Source: Mycolicibacterium agri (GTDB lineage: Bacteria > Actinomycetota > Actinomycetes > Mycobacteriales > Mycobacteriaceae). Taken from it: DNA of 64,000 nucleotides. The notes under the pieces were generated by a model that was not told the origin of the DNA, did not search any database, and worked only from the letters and a program-made list of their open reading frames with translations. Position 1 is the first letter of the stretch, and each line of letters opens with the position of its first letter. Positions 48,512-59,144 of this stretch are shown here, in pieces. The DNA lies in contig NZ_PDCP01000013.1 in assembly GCF_002553505.1 (NCBI RefSeq), positions 56,421 through 120,420 on the forward strand, given 5' to 3'. The position numbers and the translations under genes were made by a program.

Positions 48512-49639
48512 GTGCGCATCGCCATCGTCGCAGAGTCCTTCCTCCCGAACGTCAACGGCGTCACCAACTCGGTGCTGCGGGTGGTCGAGCACCTGCGCCA
48601 CCGCGGGCATGAGGTCCTCATCATCGCCCCGGACACGCCGCGCGGGCAGCCGCCGGCCGAGCGGCTGCACGACGGAGTGCGCGTGCACCGGGTGCCGTCG
48701 CGGATGTTCCCGAAGATCACGTCGCTGCCGCTGGCCGTGCCGCGGCCCCGGCTGGTCGGCGTGCTTCGGGGATTCGACCCCGACGTCGTCCACCTCGCTT
48801 CGCCGGCGCTGCTCGGCTTCGGCGGCCTGCACGCCGCCCGGCATCTCGGCGTACCGACCGTAGCGGTGTTCCAGACCGACGTCGCGGGCTTCGCGGCCAG
48901 CTACGGCATGGGCGTCGCCGCGCGGGCGGCGTGGGCGTGGACCCGCCACCTGCACGGCCGGGCGGACCGGACGCTGGCGCCGTCCACGGCGGCGATGCAA
49001 AGCCTTGCGCAGCAGCGCATTCCGCGGGTGTACAAGTGGGCCCGCGGCGTCGACATCACCGGTTTCGTGCCGTCGGCCCGCGACGGGAACCTCCGCAGGG
49101 CGTGGTCACCCGACGGCAAGCCGATCGTCGGGTTCGTCGGCAGGCTGGCGCCCGAGAAGCACGTCGAACGGCTGGCACCGCTGGGCCGTCGCGAAGACGT
49201 GCAACTGGTCATCGTCGGCGACGGCGTCTCGCGCGCAAAGCTTGAAAATGCCTTGCCGACAGCGGTGTTCACCGGTGCACTCTACGGCGAGGACCTGGCC
49301 GCCGCCTACGCCAGCATGGATGTCTTCGTCCATCCCGGCGAGCACGAGACGTTCTGTCAGGCCGTGCAGGAGGCTTTGGCGTCGGGCGTCCCGGTAATCG
49401 CACCGGATGCCGGCGGCCCGCAAGATCTGGTGGCGCCCATGCACACCGGGCTGCTGCTTCCTGTCGACTCGTTCGAGGCGCTGCTGTCGGGAGCGGTCGA
49501 CCACCTGCTCGCCGGGCGGGCGCGGTATTCAGCCGCGGCGCGCCGCAGTGTGCTCGGCCGGACCTGGCCGGCGATCTGCGACGAATTGATCGGCCACTAC
49601 GAGTCGGTGCTCGGCGTCCGCGGCCGGGTCGCGGCCTGA
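48512..49639 (+). CDS. mgtA: GDP-mannose-dependent alpha-mannosyltransferase MgtA
   Basis: 375 aa GT-B glycosyltransferase family 4. N-terminus [21 protein letters not shown] and the family E-x7-E region [21 protein letters not shown] are present. The M. tuberculosis protein transfers mannose in lipomannan/PIM-related glycolipid synthesis. GTG 48512. Downstream gene overlaps its end by 43 bp on the opposite strand. Confidence 0.92.
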   Translation: MRIAIVAESFLPNVNGVTNSVLRVVEHLRHRGHEVLIIAPDTPRGQPPAERLHDGVRVHRVPSRMFPKITSLPLAVPRPRLVGVLRGFDPDVVHLASPALLGFGGLHAARHLGVPTVAVFQTDVAGFAASYGMGVAARAAWAWTRHLHGRADRTLAPSTAAMQSLAQQRIPRVYKWARGVDITGFVPSARDGNLRRAWSPDGKPIVGFVGRLAPEKHVERLAPLGRREDVQLVIVGDGVSRAKLENALPTAVFTGALYGEDLAAAYASMDVFVHPGEHETFCQAVQEALASGVPVIAPDAGGPQDLVAPMHTGLLLPVDSFEALLSGAVDHLLAGRARYSAAARRSVLGRTWPAICDELIGHYESVLGVRGRVAA

Positions 49640-51603
49640 GCATCGTCGCCGTCCTTGTCACGACTCAGCTGCGGTATCAGCCCGCCGGCCAGGATGTACT
49701 TCGCCTGCCGCGGTGAAAGCCGGTGGCGCACCTGGAAGGACGAGTTCTTGGTGACGTTCTCCACCGTGATCGGATCGGTGCCGTTGACGGCTTCGTGGAG
49801 ATTGCTCAGCTTCAACGTGTCGTCCTGGTCGATACCGTCATAATCGGCGCTGTCGATGAATTCCAGGGCCAGGACGCCGAAGTTCGCGAGATTCTGCCAG
49901 TGGATGCGGGCGAACGACTTCGCGATGACCACGCGTAAGCCCAAGTGCCGCAGGGCGATCGCGGCGTGCTCGCGCGACGAGCCCTGGCCGTAGTTTTCGC
50001 CGCCGACGACGATGTGCCCGGTGTCCTGCGTGTCCAGCGCCCGCTGCGGGTAGGTCTCATCGATCTGGGTGAAGCTGAAATTGGCCAGCTTCGGGATGTT
50101 GGATCGGTAGGGCAGCGCTCGCGCGCCCGCAGGCGAGATCTCGTCGGTCGAGATGTTGTCGCCCACCTTGAGCAGAACCGGCGCCTCGAGTTCGTCGAGC
50201 AGTGGCTCCGGGTCGGGCAGCCGCGAGATGTTCGGACCCTTGACGGGTGTGATGCGTTGCGCCTCTTCGACTTCCAGCGGCGGCACCAGCATCGCCGTGT
50301 TGACGCTGTGCTTCTTCGGCAGGTCCAGCGTCGGGTACTTCACACCCTCGGCGCGGGCCCATTCCCGCGGGTCGGTGATCACGCCGGTCAGCGCCGACGC
50401 AGCCGCGGTTTCCGGCGAGCACAGCCACACCTTGTCCTCTTTGGTGCCCGACCGGCCGGGGAAGTTGCGGGGCATGGTGCGCAGCGAGTTGTGCCCCGTC
50501 GCGGGCGCCTGACCCATGCCGATGCAGCCCATGCAGCCGGCCTGGTGGATGCGCGCGCCACCGACGACCAGGGCTGTGGTCGCGCCCATCAGCGTCAGGT
50601 CGGTCAGGATCTGCCGCGACGTCGGGTTGACGTCGAAGCTCACCTCGGGTGAGGTCTGGCGGCCCTCGACCATCGCGGCCGCGATGGCGAAGTCGCGCAG
50701 GCCGGGATTGGCGCTCGACCCGATCACCACCTGCCCGATCTTCTCGCCCGCGACCTCGCGCACCGGCACCACGTTGCCTGGCGATGACGGCTTGGCGATC
50801 AACGGTTCGAGGTCGGACAGGCCGATCGCCTCGTCGATGTCGTACTCGGCCCCTTCATCGGCGACGAGCTCGACCCACTCGTCCGCGCGGTCCTCGGCCC
50901 GCAGAAACTCGCGAACCGCGTCGTCGCTGGGAAACACCGTGGTGGTGGCGCCGAGCTCGGCGCCCATGTTCGCGATGACATGCCGGTCCATCGCGGTCAG
51001 GCTGGCCAGCCCCGGCCCGTAGTACTCGATGATGCGGTTGACTCCGCCCTTGACGTCATGGCGGCGCAGCATCTCGAGGATGACGTCCTTGGCCGAACAC
51101 CATTCCGGCAGCGCACCGTCGAGCCGCACGCCCCACACCTCGGGCATCCGGAAGTGCAGCGGCCTGCCGGTGATCGCGACGGCGACCTCCAGACCGCCGA
51201 CGCCGATCGCGAGCATGCCCAGCGACCCGGCGGCCGGGGTGTGCGAGTCGGACCCGACCATCGTCTTGCCGGGGATGCCGAAGCGCTGCATGTGCGTCGG
51301 ATGCGACACCCCGTTGCCGGGTTTGGAGAACCAGAGCCCGAACCGCTGCGCGGCGGTGCGCAGATACTCGTGGTCTTCGGCGTTCTTCTCGTCGGTCTGC
51401 AGCAGGTTGTGATCGACGTACTGCACGCTGACCTCGGTGCGCGCGGTGTCGAGGTCGAGCGCCTCCAGTTCCTGCATCACCAACGTGCCGGTGGCGTCCT
51501 GGGTCAGCGTCTGGTCGATGTGGATGGCGATCTCTTCACCGGGCGTCATCTCGCCGGACACGAGATGCGACTCGATCAACTTCTGGGTGACATTGGCGGG
51601 CAT
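49597..51603 (-). CDS. Aconitase-family hydratase lacking one [4Fe-4S] cysteine
   Basis: 668 aa. Family motifs include [12 protein letters not shown], the C-terminal swivel domain with [13 protein letters not shown], the substrate Arg in GSSREHAA and the CxxC of QAGCMGCIG (Cys357, Cys360). At the place of the first cluster cysteine (GSCTN in aconitase) is [10 protein letters not shown]: Ser297. The protein may therefore not assemble an ordinary aconitase cluster or may use another ligand, and it could be a related hydratase. The main aconitase of mycobacteria is encoded elsewhere. ATG 51603. The 3' end overlaps mgtA by 43 bp. Confidence 0.85.
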   Translation of the reverse strand: MPANVTQKLIESHLVSGEMTPGEEIAIHIDQTLTQDATGTLVMQELEALDLDTARTEVSVQYVDHNLLQTDEKNAEDHEYLRTAAQRFGLWFSKPGNGVSHPTHMQRFGIPGKTMVGSDSHTPAAGSLGMLAIGVGGLEVAVAITGRPLHFRMPEVWGVRLDGALPEWCSAKDVILEMLRRHDVKGGVNRIIEYYGPGLASLTAMDRHVIANMGAELGATTTVFPSDDAVREFLRAEDRADEWVELVADEGAEYDIDEAIGLSDLEPLIAKPSSPGNVVPVREVAGEKIGQVVIGSSANPGLRDFAIAAAMVEGRQTSPEVSFDVNPTSRQILTDLTLMGATTALVVGGARIHQAGCMGCIGMGQAPATGHNSLRTMPRNFPGRSGTKEDKVWLCSPETAAASALTGVITDPREWARAEGVKYPTLDLPKKHSVNTAMLVPPLEVEEAQRITPVKGPNISRLPDPEPLLDELEAPVLLKVGDNISTDEISPAGARALPYRSNIPKLANFSFTQIDETYPQRALDTQDTGHIVVGGENYGQGSSREHAAIALRHLGLRVVIAKSFARIHWQNLANFGVLALEFIDSADYDGIDQDDTLKLSNLHEAVNGTDPITVENVTKNSSFQVRHRLSPRQAKYILAGGLIPQLSRDKDGDDAQAATRPRTPSTDS

Positions 51604-51672
51604 CGAGAACTCCTACCGCTTTTGGTTGGCCCTGTTCTCGTCTTGCCCGATTGAGCCGCCGTCAAACGATGA

Positions 51673-52746
<1,074 letters not shown>

Positions 52747-53571
52747 TCAGCCCTGCGCGAGAACCGCGACGGGCTGCCACTCCTCCCACGTCTTGAGCCG
52801 GTTCTCGTAGTCGGCCTTGGCCAGCGTCAGCGGCAGCTCACCGAAGAACACCCGCAGCGGCGGGTTCTCGGCGTCGACGACCTTCATCAGCGCCTGCGCC
52901 GAGGCCTTCGGGTCGCCGGACTTCGACACCCGCTGGGCGCGGGCCCGCTCGGCTTCCTCGCGGGCTTCGTTGTAGTCGGGCAGCTGCTGTGACCGCTTGG
53001 CCGACGGTCCGGCCCAGTCGGTGGAGAATCCGCCCGGCTCGATCAACGTGACGTGGATGTTGAACGACGCGACTTCCTGCGCCAGCGTCTGCGAGAAGCC
53101 CTCGAGCGCCCACTTGGAGGCGTGGTAGATGCCGACGTTCTGGAACGCGACGATGCCGCCGATCGACGACACCTGGATGATGTGCCCGCTGCGCTGGGCG
53201 CGCAGGTAGGGCAGCGCCGCCTGGGTGACCCACAGCGCGCCGAACACGTTCGTCTCGAACTGGTCGCGGGCCTCCTGCTCGGTCAGCTCCTCGATGAAGC
53301 CGAAGTGCCCGTAGCCGGCGTTGTTGACGACGATGTCGAGCCGGCCGAAGTGGTCGTGGGCCTGCTTGACCGCGGCGAAGTCGGCCTCGCGGTCGGTCAC
53401 GTCCAGCTGAATCGGCAGCAGCGCGTCGCCGTACTTGTCGACGAGATCAGCCAGGGTCGCGGTGTCGCGTGCGGTCGCGGCGACCTTGTCGCCCCGCTCG
53501 AGGGCCGCGATCGTCCACTCACGGCCGAAGCCTCGGGATGTACCGGTGATAAACCAAACTTTGTCAGCCAC
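52747..53571 (-). CDS. Short-chain dehydrogenase/reductase
   Basis: 274 aa SDR. Cofactor motif TGTSRGFGREW, NNAGYGHFG, SSIGGIV and YHASKWALEG (YxxxK). C-terminal region LPLTLAKADYENRLKTWEEW is typical of a subgroup annotated as oxidoreductase/3-oxoacyl reductase-like. GTG 53571 is chosen. Divergent from menG with a 70-bp gap. Substrate unknown. Confidence 0.88.
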   Translation of the reverse strand: MADKVWFITGTSRGFGREWTIAALERGDKVAATARDTATLADLVDKYGDALLPIQLDVTDREADFAAVKQAHDHFGRLDIVVNNAGYGHFGFIEELTEQEARDQFETNVFGALWVTQAALPYLRAQRSGHIIQVSSIGGIVAFQNVGIYHASKWALEGFSQTLAQEVASFNIHVTLIEPGGFSTDWAGPSAKRSQQLPDYNEAREEAERARAQRVSKSGDPKASAQALMKVVDAENPPLRVFFGELPLTLAKADYENRLKTWEEWQPVAVLAQG

Positions 53572-53641
53572 GTGTAGGTGAATGCCCGCTGCGGCACTCC
53601 CCATTCCCGAAGTCAGCATGTTCACAGGTAGCGTCGCGGTC

Positions 53642-54331
53642 GTGAGCAGGGCGTCGCTGGACAAAGACCCGCGGGAAGTGGCGTCGATGTTCGACGCCGT
53701 GGCACGCCGCTACGACCTGACCAACACGGTGTTGTCGCTGGGGCAGGACAGGCTGTGGCGGCGCGCGACGCGGTCGGCGCTGGGCATCGGCCCCGGCGAC
53801 AGGGTGCTCGACCTGGCGGCGGGCACGGCGGTGTCGACGGTGGAACTGGCGCGGTCGGGCGCGTGGTGCGTGGCCGCGGACTTCTCGGTGGGCATGCTCG
53901 CGGCCGGCGCGGGCAGGCCGGTGCCGAAGGTGGCCGGTGATGCGACGCGGTTGCCGTTCGCCGACGAGGTGTTCGACGCGGTGACGATCAGCTTCGGGCT
54001 GCGCAACGTCGTCGACCACGCCGCGGCGCTGCGCGAGATGGCGCGGGTGACGCGGCCGGGCGGGCGGCTGGTGGTGTGCGAGTTCTCGACGCCGACGAAC
54101 CGGCTGTTCGCCACCGGGTACAAGGAATACTTGATGCAGGCGCTGCCGCGGATCGCGCGGCGGGTGTCGTCGAATCCGGATGCGTATGTGTATCTCGCAG
54201 AGTCGATTCGCGCCTGGCCGGATCAAGCCGCCCTGGCGCGCCAGATCTCGGATGCGGGTTGGTCGGCGGTGCGCTGGCGCAACCTGACCGGCGGCATCGT
54301 CGCGCTGCACGCCGCCGTCAAGCCGCAATAA
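53642..54331 (+). CDS. menG: Demethylmenaquinone methyltransferase MenG/UbiE
   Basis: 229 aa SAM methyltransferase of the UbiE family, last ring-methylation step in menaquinone synthesis. Signature N-terminus [28 protein letters not shown], motif [12 protein letters not shown], and [20 protein letters not shown] 53642 ([12 protein letters not shown]) matches the mycobacterial start. Position corresponds to Rv0558. A 470-bp gene-poor gap with two inverted repeats follows. Confidence 0.95.
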   Translation: MSRASLDKDPREVASMFDAVARRYDLTNTVLSLGQDRLWRRATRSALGIGPGDRVLDLAAGTAVSTVELARSGAWCVAADFSVGMLAAGAGRPVPKVAGDATRLPFADEVFDAVTISFGLRNVVDHAAALREMARVTRPGGRLVVCEFSTPTNRLFATGYKEYLMQALPRIARRVSSNPDAYVYLAESIRAWPDQAALARQISDAGWSAVRWRNLTGGIVALHAAVKPQ

Positions 54332-54370
54332 CTCTTCCCCCTTTTTCGGCGAGCCCCTTTCCCCCTCTTC

Positions 54371-54440
54371 CGGCGAGCGTGCGTGTCTGCAGGCGACACG
54401 CCGTACAAATAGCGACGTTTGCGCACGCTCGCGCGAGCTC
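54371..54440. repeat. Family B palindromic repeat, copy 1
   Basis: A ~67-bp unit, itself a hairpin (GCGAGCGTGCG at 54373-54383 with CGCACGCTCGC at 54422-54432, and inner arms CGTGTC/GACACG), is repeated in inverted orientation at 54719-54784. The two are about 85% identical over 65 aligned bases (55 matches by hand). The first 17 bases are identical in both. Confidence 0.8.
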
Positions 54441-54718
54441 GTTGCGCACAGGTCCCTTGCGGTCAGCCACTGAACATTTGCGCACCGTCGGGAGAGAACT
54501 TCGAATAGCTCTGCCAGGCAATGCAATTGGCGCGCATGCACTAACTTCTCTGGCTGCGACGTGTCGACGGCTTTCATCGCAAGGGCACCTCCGCGCGTAC
54601 ATCGCCATCGCCGAGACTGCAGAAGCCTTGAAGAGTTTCCCGAAAAACGGTTGCGCCACAATTGATGTCGCAGCGTGACCGCATTTGAGCCGATACACCG
54701 CGACCGCTGCAACCAACC
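54441..54718. other. Gene-poor segment between two inverted repeat units
   Basis: About 280 bp lower in GC than the flanks. Short open frames here lack codon bias, start context and recognisable motifs, and no RNA gene is visible. The segment is bounded by the inverted repeat units at 54371 and 54719. No decayed transposase sequence was recognised. In M. tuberculosis this position holds Rv0559c/Rv0560c (recalled); they are not seen here. Confidence 0.55.
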
Positions 54719-54784
54719 TCGCGTGAGCGTGCGCAAACGCCGGAAAATCAACGGCGTGTCGGCTTCAGACACGCACGCTCGCGC
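54719..54784. repeat. Family B palindromic repeat, copy 2 (inverted)
   Basis: The reverse complement of the first unit: CAGACACGCACGCTCGC (54766-54782) is the exact complement of the left end of copy 1. Loop and inner arms also match with a few substitutions. A short A-run (54785-54791) follows the outer arm. Confidence 0.8.
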
Positions 54785-54800
54785 AAAAAAAGAAACGGGG

Positions 54801-56021
54801 TCAGGTGAAGGGGGGACGGTGGTCCAGGCGGCGCGAACCTGCGCCCGCGGTCCGCCATACCCGCGCGATCCAATCGGCGTCCTCGTCGGTGACGAGGTTG
54901 CCCATCACCCGTACCGCGATGTTCATCAACAACTTCGATCGCATCGACACTCCGCCGAACGACGCCAGGAATCGGGGCATCATGATCAGCAGCGCGAGGC
55001 GGCGCGCGACGGAGAAGCTACGGCCATAGTGCTGCTGCAGGACCGACGGCCATGCCGTCGTCAGGTCGCGGGTGTCGAGCATCTCGGCGGCGAGCCTGCC
55101 GGTCTCCAACCCGTAGTCGATGCCTTCGCCGTTGAGCGGGTTCACACAGGCGGCGGCGTCGCCGATCAGCATCCAGTTGGGGCCCGCGACGCCTGACACG
55201 GCGCCGCCCATCGGCAGCAGCGCCGACAGGCCGAGTTGCGGGTCGCCGACAAAGCCCCACTCCTCGCGGCGCAACGACGCGTAGTACGACATCAGCGGGC
55301 GCAGCGCGGCATCCGCGGGCCGCTTGGAGGTGGCCAGCGCGCCGACGCCGATGTTCACGTTGCCATTGCCCAATGGGAAGATCCATCCGTAGCCGGGCAG
55401 CACCGAACCCTCGGGCGACCGCAGCTCCAAGTGCGACGTGATCCACGGCTCGCCGGCCCGCGGCGAGGCGATGTAGCCACGAACGGCCACCCCGTACACC
55501 GTGTCCTTGTGCCACCGGCGACCCAGCACGCGGCCGAGGGTCGAGCGGGCCCCGTCGGCGACGATCAACTGCGAGCACGCGACCTCGCCGCCGGAATCCA
55601 AGAGCACCGACGCCACCCGCCCCGCCGAATCATGCTGAACCGAAACGGCTTTGACGCCCAGCATCATCTTCGCGCCGTCGTCGACGGCCACCAGGCGAAT
55701 GCGGTCGTCCAGCTCGGTGCGCGGCACCGCGCTGCTGGTGGCCGGAAACGACGGGCCGGGCCACGCGATCTCCACGTCGGCGCCGAATCCCGACATGCGC
55801 AGCCCGTGGTGGGCGATCCTGCCGTCGAGCCACGGGCCCAGGCCGAGCAACCGCATCTCGGCAACGGCGCGCGGGGTCAGGCCGTCGCCGCAGGCCTTGT
55901 CGCGCGGAAACTGCGCGGAGTCGATCACCAGCACGTCGCGCCCGTTGCGGGCGGCCCACGCGGCCGCCGCCGAACCCGCGGGTCCCGCCCCGACGACCAC
56001 CACGTCGGCCCTGATGCTCAT
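54801..56021 (-). CDS. menJ: Menaquinone reductase MenJ (geranylgeranyl reductase family)
   Basis: 406 aa FAD-dependent reductase that saturates one isoprenyl double bond of menaquinone to give MK-9(II-H2) in mycobacteria. FAD motif VVVGAGPAGSAAAAW, CGDGLTPRAVAEM and GDAAACVNPLNGEGIDYGLETG. ATG 56021 is followed by the N-terminus SIRADVVVVGAG. The start is only 21 bp from the divergent grcC1 start, so the promoters overlap coding sequence. Length matches M. tuberculosis MenJ (408 aa, recalled). Confidence 0.92.
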   Translation of the reverse strand: MSIRADVVVVGAGPAGSAAAAWAARNGRDVLVIDSAQFPRDKACGDGLTPRAVAEMRLLGLGPWLDGRIAHHGLRMSGFGADVEIAWPGPSFPATSSAVPRTELDDRIRLVAVDDGAKMMLGVKAVSVQHDSAGRVASVLLDSGGEVACSQLIVADGARSTLGRVLGRRWHKDTVYGVAVRGYIASPRAGEPWITSHLELRSPEGSVLPGYGWIFPLGNGNVNIGVGALATSKRPADAALRPLMSYYASLRREEWGFVGDPQLGLSALLPMGGAVSGVAGPNWMLIGDAAACVNPLNGEGIDYGLETGRLAAEMLDTRDLTTAWPSVLQQHYGRSFSVARRLALLIMMPRFLASFGGVSMRSKLLMNIAVRVMGNLVTDEDADWIARVWRTAGAGSRRLDHRPPFT

Positions 56022-56042
56022 GGTTCCCAGTATGTTGGCAGG

Positions 56043-57050
56043 GTGAGGACACCGGCGAGCGTGGTCGCAGGCGTGGACTTCGGAGACCCCGCCTTTGCGC
56101 AGGAAGTCCGCGACGGCGTGGCCCGCATCGAGGATCTGATGGCCACTGAGCTCGGCAAAGCCGACGAGCTGATGGCCGAGGCCGTGCAGCACCTGTTCCA
56201 GGCCGGCGGCAAGCGGTTCCGCCCACTGTTCACCGTGCTGTCAGCCCAGCTCGGGCCCGACCCCGACAATTGGCAGGTCACCGTCGCCGGCGCGGTCATC
56301 GAGCTTGTGCACCTGGCCACGCTGTACCACGACGACGTGATGGACGAGGCGCAGGTGCGTCGCGGCGCGCCCAGCGCGAACGCCCGGTGGAGCAACAACA
56401 TCGCGATCCTGGCCGGCGACTATCTGTTCGCGACGGCCTCGCGGCTGGTGTCGCGGCTCGGCCCGGACGCCGTGCGGGTCATCGCCGACACGTTCGCCCA
56501 GCTCGTCACCGGCCAGATGCGCGAGACCCGCGGCGCCGCCGACCACGTCGACTCCGTCGAGCACTACCTCAAGGTCGTCTACGAGAAGACCGCCTGCCTG
56601 ATCGCGGCGTCGGGACGGTTCGGCGGCACCTTCTCCGGCGCCGACGAGGAGCAGATCGAGCGGCTCAGCCGCCTCGGCGGCATCGTCGGCACGGTCTTCC
56701 AGATCTCCGACGACATCATCGACATCGACAGCGACCCCGACGAGTCGGGCAAAGTTCCCGGCACCGATCTGCGCGAGGGCGTGCACACCCTGCCGGTGCT
56801 CTACGCGCTGCGGGAAACCGGGCCCGACGCCGACCGGCTGCGCGAGTTGCTGGCGGGTCCCGTCGACAACGACGACGATCTGGCCGAGGCGTTGACCCTG
56901 CTGCGCCGGTCCAAGGGGATGACGCAGGCCAAGGAGACCGTCGCCCGCTACGCCGCCCAGGCCAGTGACGAGCTGGCGAACTTGCCCGACAAGCCGGGCA
57001 GGCAGGCGCTGGCTTCGCTGGTCGAGTACACCGTCCATCGGCACGGCTGA
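56043..57050 (+). CDS. grcC1: Polyprenyl diphosphate synthase GrcC1
   Basis: 335 aa trans-prenyltransferase making the isoprenoid chain, probably for menaquinone. First aspartate-rich motif LYHDDVMDEAQVRRG, second ISDDIIDIDSD, GGKRFRPLFTVL near the N-terminus. GTG 56043 gives the M. tuberculosis-like start RTPASVVAGVDFGD. Divergent from menJ with a 21-bp gap. Confidence 0.93.
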   Translation: MRTPASVVAGVDFGDPAFAQEVRDGVARIEDLMATELGKADELMAEAVQHLFQAGGKRFRPLFTVLSAQLGPDPDNWQVTVAGAVIELVHLATLYHDDVMDEAQVRRGAPSANARWSNNIAILAGDYLFATASRLVSRLGPDAVRVIADTFAQLVTGQMRETRGAADHVDSVEHYLKVVYEKTACLIAASGRFGGTFSGADEEQIERLSRLGGIVGTVFQISDDIIDIDSDPDESGKVPGTDLREGVHTLPVLYALRETGPDADRLRELLAGPVDNDDDLAEALTLLRRSKGMTQAKETVARYAAQASDELANLPDKPGRQALASLVEYTVHRHG

Positions 57051-57061
57051 GACCCGGCCGA

Positions 57062-57088
57062 GGAACCTGGAGCGGCCCGATGCGCGTT
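57062..57088 (+). promoter_or_regulatory. ECF stress-sigma-like promoter upstream of htpX
   Basis: GGAAC (57062-57066), then 18 bp, then CGTT (57085-57088). It has the form of the SigE/SigH recognition sites of mycobacteria (GGAAC-N18-CGTT). It lies 65 bp from the htpX start, whose product is a membrane-stress protease. Not verified. Confidence 0.5.
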
Positions 57089-57153
57089 GAGGAAGCGAAG
57101 ACTTTCCCCGCGAAATATCCCGCGAGGAGCGGAGACCTTTCAGGAGGACGCTG

Positions 57154-58032
57154 ATGACCTGGCATCCGCACGCCAACAGGTTCAAGACATTCTTGCTGCT
57201 GGTGGGCATGTCGGCGCTGATCGTGTTCATCGGCGCGCTGTTCAAGAACACCGCGATCCTTGGCTTGGCGGTGCTGTTCGCCGTCGGCATGAATGTCTAC
57301 GTCTACTTCAACAGCGACAAGCTGGCGCTTCGGGCCATGCACGCACAGCCGGTCACCGAGGTGCAGGCGCCGTTCATGTACAAGGTGGTGCGCGAGCTGG
57401 CCACCGCCGCGCATCAGCCGATGCCGCGCCTGTACATCAGCGACACGGCCAACCCCAACGCGTTCGCCACCGGCCGCAACCCGCGCAACGCGGCGGTGTG
57501 CTGCACCACCGGCATCCTGCAGATCCTCAACGAGCGCGAGCTGCGCGCGGTGCTGGGCCATGAGCTGTCTCACGTCTACAACCGCGACATCCTGATCTCG
57601 TGTGTGGCAGGCGCGTTGGCGTCGGTGATCACCGCGCTCGCCAACATCGCGATGTTCGCGGGCATGTTCGGCGGAAACCGCGACGGCGCGAATCCGTTTG
57701 CGCTGCTGCTGGTTTCGCTGCTCGGTCCGATCGCGGCGACACTGGTGCGGCTGGCGGTGTCGCGGTCGCGGGAATACCAGGCCGACCAGTCCGGCGCCGA
57801 GCTGACGGGTGACCCGCTGGCGCTGGCGTCGGCGCTGCGCAAGATCAGCAGCGGCGTCGAGCGCGCTCCGCTGCCGCCCGACCCGCAACTGGCCGATCAG
57901 GCGCACCTGATGATCGCCAGCCCGTTCCGGTCCGGCGAGCGGATCGGCAAGCTGTTCTCGACGCACCCGCCGATCGAGGACCGCATCCGCAGGCTGGAAG
58001 CGATGGCCGGCCGCGGGCCCGGCATGTACTGA
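57154..58032 (+). CDS. htpX: Membrane-bound zinc metalloprotease HtpX
   Basis: 292 aa. Membrane helices at about residues 12-30, 32-48 and further on 150-170 and 185-203; the zinc motif is [11 protein letters not shown] (HExxH), and the third ligand Glu is in [12 protein letters not shown]. The N-terminus [21 protein letters not shown] is typical. It degrades damaged membrane proteins. ATG 57154 after CAGGAGGACG. Matches Rv0563. A possible stress promoter precedes it. Confidence 0.93.
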   Translation: MTWHPHANRFKTFLLLVGMSALIVFIGALFKNTAILGLAVLFAVGMNVYVYFNSDKLALRAMHAQPVTEVQAPFMYKVVRELATAAHQPMPRLYISDTANPNAFATGRNPRNAAVCCTTGILQILNERELRAVLGHELSHVYNRDILISCVAGALASVITALANIAMFAGMFGGNRDGANPFALLLVSLLGPIAATLVRLAVSRSREYQADQSGAELTGDPLALASALRKISSGVERAPLPPDPQLADQAHLMIASPFRSGERIGKLFSTHPPIEDRIRRLEAMAGRGPGMY

Positions 58033-58079
58033 CCAACTGGGTGGTGCGCGCGCGGATCGCACCCCTTAGGGTGTGGTCC

Positions 58080-58553
58080 GTGCTGAACAGAACTCTGGTC
58101 GGCGTACTGGGGGTCGCGGGGGCGATGGTTTTTGGTGCGCCCGGTTTCGCTGCCGCAGATCCGCCACCCGCGCCCAACATCAACGCGTTCCCCTCGGAGC
58201 GACCGTCGGAGTATGCGGTGCAGGACGGCGCCTGGTACGCGTTCACCGTGCCCGGCGGTGTCACTTGCGTGTTGGACAAGCAATCCGGCGGGTACGGCTG
58301 CAGCGGCCCGATTCCGGCCGCCCCGGGCGGCGCCAACATGGTGACCGCCCCGGCGACGGGGGCGCCCGGTTTCGCGACGTCGGCCCGCCCGCTGTACGGG
58401 GTCGTCGAGGGGGCCAAACCACTGCCGCCCAACACCCGGCTGAGTTTCCGCACGGTCAGCTGCGGCACCGACGGCGTGGTCACGACGTGCCTGAACAGCG
58501 CAGATCAGTCGGGCTTCGTGCTGAGCCCCGCGGGCAGTTACACGTTCGGCTAG
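58080..58553 (+). CDS. Secreted protein, tandem paralogue 1
   Basis: 157 aa with signal peptide (LVGVLGVAGAMVFGAPGFAAA). Mature part begins DPPPAPNINAFPSERPSEYAVQDGAWYAFTV; cysteines in TCVLD, YGCSGP, VSCGTDG and TTCLNS suggest two disulfides. The same pattern, 4 cysteines and PSEFAVxDG, recurs in the gene at 58589. No catalytic residues recognised. GTG 58080 is preferred; GTG 58071 also possible. Function unknown. Confidence 0.72.
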   Translation: MLNRTLVGVLGVAGAMVFGAPGFAAADPPPAPNINAFPSERPSEYAVQDGAWYAFTVPGGVTCVLDKQSGGYGCSGPIPAAPGGANMVTAPATGAPGFATSARPLYGVVEGAKPLPPNTRLSFRTVSCGTDGVVTTCLNSADQSGFVLSPAGSYTFG

Positions 58554-58588
58554 AAACCTCTGCCGTTAACTTCTGCAACATTTAAGCT

Positions 58589-59134
58589 GTGCCCGTGCGC
58601 AGCAGAGTGATCGTGATGGGCGCTGCGGCGCTGGCCGCCGGCGCCGCTGTCGTTGTGCCGGGTGTCGCGGCCGCCGAGCCGACCGAGCCGCCGCCCCCGC
58701 CGCCGCCCAACGTGAACGCGTTCGAACCCGTGAAGCCGTCGGAGTTCGCGGTTTACGACGGGGCGGCCTACGCGTTCACCACACCCGACGGGCTGACCTG
58801 CATGCTGCAACGCTCGGGCGGATACGGCTGCAGCGGCGTGATTCCCGGCGCCCCGGAGGGCGCGAATCTGGTCAGCGGCGCGATCGGCGGGGTGCCCGGC
58901 TTCTCCAACGTCGTGGCCAACCCGTTCGCCAATGCCGGTGACATCAAGCCACTTCCGCCGAATGCGCGGCTGTCCTACCAGACGTTGAGTTGCGGCACGG
59001 ACGGCAGCACCACGTCGTGCGTGGACAGCAGGAACCAGTCCGGTTTCGTCATCAGCCCCGCGGGCAGCTTCATCCTCAACGCGGTCAACCCGCTCGTGGA
59101 CCGGCCTGAGGGCACCAACCCGTACTTCAACTAG
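58589..59134 (+). CDS. Secreted protein, tandem paralogue 2
   Basis: 181 aa. Signal peptide to about residue 29 (AAVVVPGVAAAEP), then a Pro-rich hinge and the same domain as the preceding gene: NVNAFEPVKPSEFAVYDGAAYAF, GGYGCSGVIPGAPEGAN, KPLPPNARLSYQTLSCGTDG, GFVISPAGSF. Four cysteines line up with paralogue 1. GTG 58589. The two genes are 35 bp apart in tandem and convergent with gpsA. Confidence 0.72.
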   Translation: MPVRSRVIVMGAAALAAGAAVVVPGVAAAEPTEPPPPPPPNVNAFEPVKPSEFAVYDGAAYAFTTPDGLTCMLQRSGGYGCSGVIPGAPEGANLVSGAIGGVPGFSNVVANPFANAGDIKPLPPNARLSYQTLSCGTDGSTTSCVDSRNQSGFVISPAGSFILNAVNPLVDRPEGTNPYFN

Positions 59135-59144
59135 CCAACCAGCT

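Noticed and set aside
54318..54716. Minus-strand frame of 132 codons in the menG-menJ gap
   Set aside because: It spans a hairpin repeat, overlaps the menG end and has no codon bias or recognisable domain.
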